Source of the DNA: M3007 sp033764075
Lineage (GTDB): Bacteria; Bacteroidota; Bacteroidia; Chitinophagales; Saprospiraceae
Reading direction: 5' to 3'
Assembly (NCBI GenBank): GCA_033764075.1
Contig: JANRJH010000050.1
Span: forward strand, 1-64,000
Length of the DNA stretch: 64,000 nucleotides
In this document: in pieces, positions 60,349-64,000 of the stretch
Layout of the letters: every line of letters starts with the position of its first letter
How positions within the stretch are numbered: position 1 is the first letter of the stretch
Notes under the pieces: generated by a model
The model's input: the letters and a program-made list of their open reading frames with translations, nothing else
Told to the model about the DNA's origin: nothing
Databases searched by the model: none
Position numbers and translations under genes: made by a program

Positions 60349-61281
60349 TTATGGTTTGAGCTGGGCCGTGCCGAATCGCACGTTGAACGGCATGCAATAG
60401 ATGACGACGTAATCGTAGTCGTTCAGGTCCACGCCGTTGGGTATCGAGTAGGATTGCATGCCCGAGGTGGATTGCAGGGCGCCGAGTGAACGCCCGTTTT
60501 GGCTGTTGAGCCCGCCGGAGGCCATGGTGGCCAGGTACACGAACAGCCCGGGGCCGTTGGAGGCCATGAAGTCGCTGCCCAGATCCAGTTCGAGCTTGTT
60601 GCCGACCAGCCGGAGGGTGGCCGTTCCTTTTACGGTGTATCCGGCGTTGCCGCTGAACGTGCCGCTGCGCGACAAGCCACCTGCCGGCAACGCCTGAACG
60701 GCGACGGGCAGGCTGCTCACCCCGTCGGCCGAAGCCGTAATCTGGGCGGTGCCGGCATCCAGGGCCGCTAGCACGCCACCGGCCGACACACTGAGTATGC
60801 CGGGCGCCGAGCTGTTCCAGACGATCGTCTTGCCGCTGATTTCCGCGCCGGAGGCGTTGCGCACGCGCGCCTGAAGGGAGGCCGTCTGCCCGACCGTCAG
60901 GGTGGCCGGTGCGTTGAGCACCTCCACCGTCGCCACCGCCGCGTTGTCGGCAGCCACCGTGATCAGCATCGAGTCGCGCAGGTTGCCCGGCGCGGAGGCT
61001 GTCGCCCAGGCCTGACCGGCGACCAGTCCGGTTGCCACACCCTGTGGCGTGACGGCTACAATGCCCGGATCGGCGCTGGTCCAGGCGACCAGTTCGGAAC
61101 GGTCGTTCAGCTGCTCGTCGGTGTACGTAGCCCGCAGGGTAGCCGTCTGGCCGGGGGTGAGGGTCAGGCTCTGCTGCTCCAGGGTCAGCCTGGGCTCCAG
61201 CACCTCAGGGATGAGTTCGGTCTGGATGCAGGCGCCGAACGCCGGCAGAACAAGAAAAAGGAGTGGACGTAAGTGTTGCAT
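60349..61281 (-). CDS. Lipoprotein with two Ig-like (BIG2) domains and a DM13 domain
   Basis: 310 residues from the ATG whose complement is 61279-61281. The lipobox is FGAC. Two BIG2-type Ig repeats follow, each with a TLTPGQTATLRA/ATLTVGQTASLQA opening and an SADPGIVAVTPQGVATG/SSAPGILSVSAGGVLAA strand pair. The C-terminal 110 residues, with GTFSGNAGYTVKGTATL, LGSDFMASNGPGLFVYL and YDYVVIYCMPFNVRFG, form a DM13 domain, including the conserved late Cys. DM13 domains are proposed to act in redox or electron transfer. Probably on the cell surface. Confidence 0.85.
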   Translation of the reverse strand: MQHLRPLLFLVLPAFGACIQTELIPEVLEPRLTLEQQSLTLTPGQTATLRATYTDEQLNDRSELVAWTSADPGIVAVTPQGVATGLVAGQAWATASAPGNLRDSMLITVAADNAAVATVEVLNAPATLTVGQTASLQARVRNASGAEISGKTIVWNSSAPGILSVSAGGVLAALDAGTAQITASADGVSSLPVAVQALPAGGLSRSGTFSGNAGYTVKGTATLRLVGNKLELDLGSDFMASNGPGLFVYLATMASGGLNSQNGRSLGALQSTSGMQSYSIPNGVDLNDYDYVVIYCMPFNVRFGTAQLKP

Positions 61282-61415
61282 GGTCGGAGATTTGTTTCCC
61301 GGGCCGGAACCCGCTGGTCTTTCTTTAACCGCTCCGGCGCGAAAAAGGATACAAATCCGGGGCTGAAGTGCGCGTACTTGTCCGAGCACCGACGTATCTT
61401 TGTAAAAAATTGCTC

Positions 61416-61823
61416 ATGAACGACAACGTGGTTTTTATGGGAATAAACGCGCCGCGGATTCATCAGGCCATCATCGCGAAACTGATATACGGGCTGACGG
61501 ATCTTTACATCAAAGAGCAAACCGGTCTTTTCCCCTATCCCGAGACGATGATCGACGAGAGCCAAACCAGCCCGGCGCCGGACGTTATGCTGGTAGACCC
61601 CCAAACCGACCTCACCCGGGTGATCATCGAAATTACGCATACGCAGGGCGTGCGCAAAGACATCATCAAACTGCAACAGCTGATGTCCGATTACGGTGTT
61701 CCGGAGGGTTTTGTTTACGACTACAAACTGAACGTCTGGTACAAGTTTGGGCCGTCAAAAGATGTCGCCAACAGTTCCTGGTGCGACGCCGTCGGACGTG
61801 ATCTAAGCGCCTTTCTATTTTAA
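61416..61823 (+). CDS. Uma2/DUF820-related nuclease-fold protein
   Basis: 135 residues. It starts 14 nt after a TATCTTTG -7 element (61395-61402). APDVMLVDPQTDLTRVIIEI, followed by KDIIKLQQLMSDYGVPEGFV, resembles the PD-(D/E)XK core of Uma2-like proteins: Asp in PDV, Glu in IIEIT and downstream Lys. The longer N-terminal part of Uma2 proteins is shortened here. Function unknown. The next gene begins 5 nt downstream. Confidence 0.7.
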   Translation: MNDNVVFMGINAPRIHQAIIAKLIYGLTDLYIKEQTGLFPYPETMIDESQTSPAPDVMLVDPQTDLTRVIIEITHTQGVRKDIIKLQQLMSDYGVPEGFVYDYKLNVWYKFGPSKDVANSSWCDAVGRDLSAFLF

Positions 61824-61828
61824 ACGAA

Positions 61829-62608
61829 ATGACAACCACTGCCATTACTGAACAAGGTTTCGTACAAACCGACGTAGACGCCCGGGGCGTAGCCACCGTC
61901 ACTTTTTACCATCCGAACCACAACAGCCTGCCCAGCCGGCTCCTGCAGGGGCTGTCGGACGCATTCGGCCAACTGGGCGAACAACCCGGCGTTCAGGTGA
62001 TTGTATTGCAAAGCGCGGAGCACAAGACCTTTTGTGCCGGCGCCAGCTTCGACGAGCTGCTGGCCATTCACGACGACGAGACCGCCCATCGCTTTTTCTC
62101 CGGTTTCGGCGCGGTGATCAACGCCATGCGCCACTGCCCGAAGATTGTCGTGGCGCGCATCCACGGAAAAGCCGTCGGGGGCGGGGTCGGGCTGGCCGCC
62201 GCTGCCGACTTCTGCATGGCCACCCAATACGCATCCGTTCGGCTCAGCGAGCTGGCAGTGGGTTTCGGCCCCTTCGTCATCGGGCCAGCCGTGCAGCGCA
62301 AAGTGGGCCTGTCTGCTTTCAGCCAGCTGGCGCTCAACCCCTCCGAATGGCAAACGGCGGCCTGGGCCAAAGAGAAAAACCTGTTCCAGGAGGTGTTCGA
62401 CACCCCCGAACAACTCGACGCCTACATCGCCCATTTCACCGGCAACCTGTGCAGCTACAACCCCGAAGCGCTGCTGGAACTCAAAAAAATCTTCTGGGTA
62501 GACACCCCTTCGTGGGATGACCTGCTCCGCGAGCGCGCTGCCGTCAGTGGCCGGCTGTCGCTGTCAGACTTTGCGAAAGCGGCTATTGAACAGTTTAAGG
62601 GGCGGTAG
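61829..62608 (+). CDS. Enoyl-CoA hydratase/isomerase (crotonase) family protein
   Basis: 259 residues. Crotonase features: FCAGASFDELL (oxyanion-hole region), RIHGKAVGGGVGLAAAADFC (second hole and CoA pocket) and SELAVGFGPFVIGPAV. The Glu of SELAVGFG fits one hydratase acid; a second expected Glu in the A-x-GGG region is not seen, so the reaction is uncertain (hydratase, isomerase or other). It acts on acyl-CoA in the cytoplasm. Confidence 0.9.
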   Translation: MTTTAITEQGFVQTDVDARGVATVTFYHPNHNSLPSRLLQGLSDAFGQLGEQPGVQVIVLQSAEHKTFCAGASFDELLAIHDDETAHRFFSGFGAVINAMRHCPKIVVARIHGKAVGGGVGLAAAADFCMATQYASVRLSELAVGFGPFVIGPAVQRKVGLSAFSQLALNPSEWQTAAWAKEKNLFQEVFDTPEQLDAYIAHFTGNLCSYNPEALLELKKIFWVDTPSWDDLLRERAAVSGRLSLSDFAKAAIEQFKGR

Positions 62609-62613
62609 GGCTA

Positions 62614-62762
62614 TTGGCTGTCGGCTGTCGGTAGTCGGCTATCGGTCGTCGGCTGTCGGTAGTCGGCCCCTCCGTGCCTCCTCTGTGTATCCTTTGTGCC
62701 CCTCTGCGGTTTATTTTAAAAGCTACCGACGACCGACAGCCGACGACCGACGACCGATAGCT
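62614..62762. repeat. Composite repeat: inverted heptamer arrays around a CCTCTGTG element
   Basis: 62614-62667 holds GGCTGTC/GGTAGTC/GGTCGTC units. 62668-62722 holds a CCTCTGTGTATCC...CCTCTGCGGTTTA element. 62722-62762 holds complementary units (CGACAGC, CGACGAC, CGATAGC). The two heptamer arrays are inverted relative to each other and would form a long hairpin between the convergent crotonase and carA genes. Confidence 0.8.
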
Positions 62763-62764
62763 CA

Positions 62765-63859
62765 CTACCAAACCTCACTCATCATAGACACAAACTGATC
62801 AAACAAGTATCGTGCATCGTGCGGGCCGGGGCTGGCTTCCGGGTGATATTGCACGCTGAACGCCGGTTTATCTTTCAGGCGGATGCCCTCCACCGTCTGG
62901 TCGTTCAGGTTGATGTGGGTGGCTTCCACCAGGGAGGGGCTGTCATACACGGCTTGTTCCAGCACACCGAACCCGTGGTTTTGGCTGGTGATTTCCGAGC
63001 GGCCGGTGACTATATTTTTAACGGCGTGGTTGATGCCCCGGTGTCCGTGGTGCAGTTTATAGGTGGGCAGGCCGGCGGCCAGGGCGAGCAGCTGCTGGCC
63101 CAGGCAGATGCCGAAGACCGGCCTGTTTTCCTGAAGGATTTGCTTGATCGTGTCCACCGCATACGGCATGGCAGCCGGGTCGCCGGGGCCGTTGGACAAA
63201 AAGTAGCCGTGCGGGCTCCAGGAGCTGAGTTCCTTGAACGTGGTGTCGGCAGGAAACACCTTCAGGTAGCAGTTCCGTTCGCGGAAGTTGCGCAGGATGT
63301 TCTTTTTCACGCCGAAATCCAGCACGGCGATGCGCCGGGGCGCATCCGGGTTGCCGATGTAGTATGGTATTTTGGTGGTTACCTTGCTCGACAGCTCGAG
63401 GCCTTCCATCGACGGGGTGGTTTTCAGGCGCCGCTTCAGTTCGTCCAGATCGTTAATTTCGGAAGAGATGATGGCGTTCATGGTACCTACTGTGCGCAGG
63501 TGTTGCACCAGGGCGCGGGTGTCAATGTCGTGAATGGCCACGATGCGTTCGGCCTGAAAATAGTCCTCCAGGCTTTTGTTGGCCAGCGGTCGGCTGTAGG
63601 CGAAGTTGAAATTCCGGCAGACGAAGCCGGCAATTTTCACGCCCTCGCTCTCCACCTCTTCTTGTCGCGTGCCGTAGTTCCCGATGTGCACGTTGGTGGC
63701 CACCAGGATTTGTCCGTGGTACGAAGGGTCTGTAAAGATTTCCTGGTACCCGGTCATGCCGGTGTTGAAGCAAATTTCGCCGGTCGTGGTGCCGATCAGC
63801 CCGGCGGCCTTACCGCGGTAGGCGGTGCCGTCTTCCAGTAAAAGTATCGCTTGATTCAT
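62765..63859 (-). CDS. carA: Carbamoyl-phosphate synthase small (glutaminase) subunit
   Basis: 364 residues. The N-terminal synthetase-interacting domain opens AILLLEDGTAYRGKAAGL, with GEICFNTGMTGYQEIFTDPS. The class I amidotransferase domain has VFGICLGQQLLALAAG (Cys nucleophile) and VQYHPEASPGPHD (catalytic His and Glu). It releases ammonia from glutamine for carbamoyl phosphate (pyrimidine and arginine synthesis). carB is not in the window. Confidence 0.96.
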   Translation of the reverse strand: MNQAILLLEDGTAYRGKAAGLIGTTTGEICFNTGMTGYQEIFTDPSYHGQILVATNVHIGNYGTRQEEVESEGVKIAGFVCRNFNFAYSRPLANKSLEDYFQAERIVAIHDIDTRALVQHLRTVGTMNAIISSEINDLDELKRRLKTTPSMEGLELSSKVTTKIPYYIGNPDAPRRIAVLDFGVKKNILRNFRERNCYLKVFPADTTFKELSSWSPHGYFLSNGPGDPAAMPYAVDTIKQILQENRPVFGICLGQQLLALAAGLPTYKLHHGHRGINHAVKNIVTGRSEITSQNHGFGVLEQAVYDSPSLVEATHINLNDQTVEGIRLKDKPAFSVQYHPEASPGPHDARYLFDQFVSMMSEVW

Positions 63860-64000
63860 GATGTATTGCCAACGGGTTTTACGCTTTCGGCGCGCAAAGG
63901 TCGGTCAAAGTCAAGCGCTTTCAAAATACCTGTTCAGAAAACTGCCGAAATGTTGGTTATCTTTCAAAACTTGCGGAAAGTTTGTGGAAAAGTCCAACAT
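63860..64000. other. Upstream region of carA, no gene seen
   Basis: 141 nt, AT-rich toward the edge. On the - strand GACCTTTG (complement of about 63895-63902) is a near match to a -7 element for carA. On the + strand TATCTTTC near 63958 could belong to a divergent gene beyond the window. Confidence 0.35.

Overview
The window looks like a chromosome segment of a Bacteroidota bacterium, most likely of the Saprospiria (Saprospiraceae-like). The evidence is: promoters of the Bacteroidota type (TTG, about 20 nt, TAnnTTTG) and few Shine-Dalgarno sites; a type IX secretion sorting tail on a subtilisin-like protease; the rpmB-rpmG-DUF4295 ribosomal cluster; a b558-type sdhC-sdhA-sdhB set; an NSS transporter with its MetS small subunit; and large secreted proteins built of PKD/Ig-like repeats. 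The genus cannot be named from the sequence alone.

Most of the window (about 3.76-43.0 kb and 57.2-64 kb) is GC-rich core genome: an HtrA-like protease, glycosyltransferases, succinate dehydrogenase, Maf, an arylsulfatase, purB, rlmB, tRNA-Arg, ribosomal proteins, an NSS transporter, hemD, purC, a dolichyl-phosphate-mannose synthase-like enzyme, an HD-PycTM protein, a very large propeller/TPR protein, gpsA, NlpC/P60 hydrolases, an omega-amidase and carA. Intergenic regions here carry several dispersed repeat families: 7-bp tandem units, runs related to ATTCCGC, long hairpin elements, and CCTCTGTGG-type elements. Two of these families have entered coding sequence in frame, in a glycosyltransferase at 15.3-16.6 kb and in gpsA.

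Two AT-rich accessory stretches differ sharply: 1-3.74 kb and about 43.4-57.2 kb. In both, essentially all genes lie on the + strand and several are separated by 65-100 nt imperfect hairpins ending in a GTT-box. These look like integron attC sites. No integrase gene is visible, so the second stretch resembles a cluster of attC sites lacking an integrase (CALIN). Its cargo is a secreted tail-collar protein, a PD-(D/E)XK nuclease, a four-gene regulator/methyltransferase/kinase/response-regulator operon, a BrnT-type toxin-antitoxin pair, an erythromycin-esterase-like protein, an MBL-fold hydrolase, a membrane protein, a chlorite-dismutase-family protein and a serine beta-lactamase-like hydrolase. 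The first stretch carries a NACHT-like NTPase and an Mrr-like nuclease.

The most promising candidate for an undescribed system is the operon at 46801-51467. It encodes a small HTH controller, a complete cytosine-C5 DNA methyltransferase, a protein with an N-terminal MORC/Hsp90-like GHKL ATPase and a C-terminal histidine-kinase module, and a receiver-domain protein whose C-terminal part carries an RNxxxH motif typical of HEPN RNases. I infer a restriction- or abortive-infection-type defence in which phosphorelay gates a HEPN effector and methylation marks self. This is a hypothesis from domain content, not an established function.
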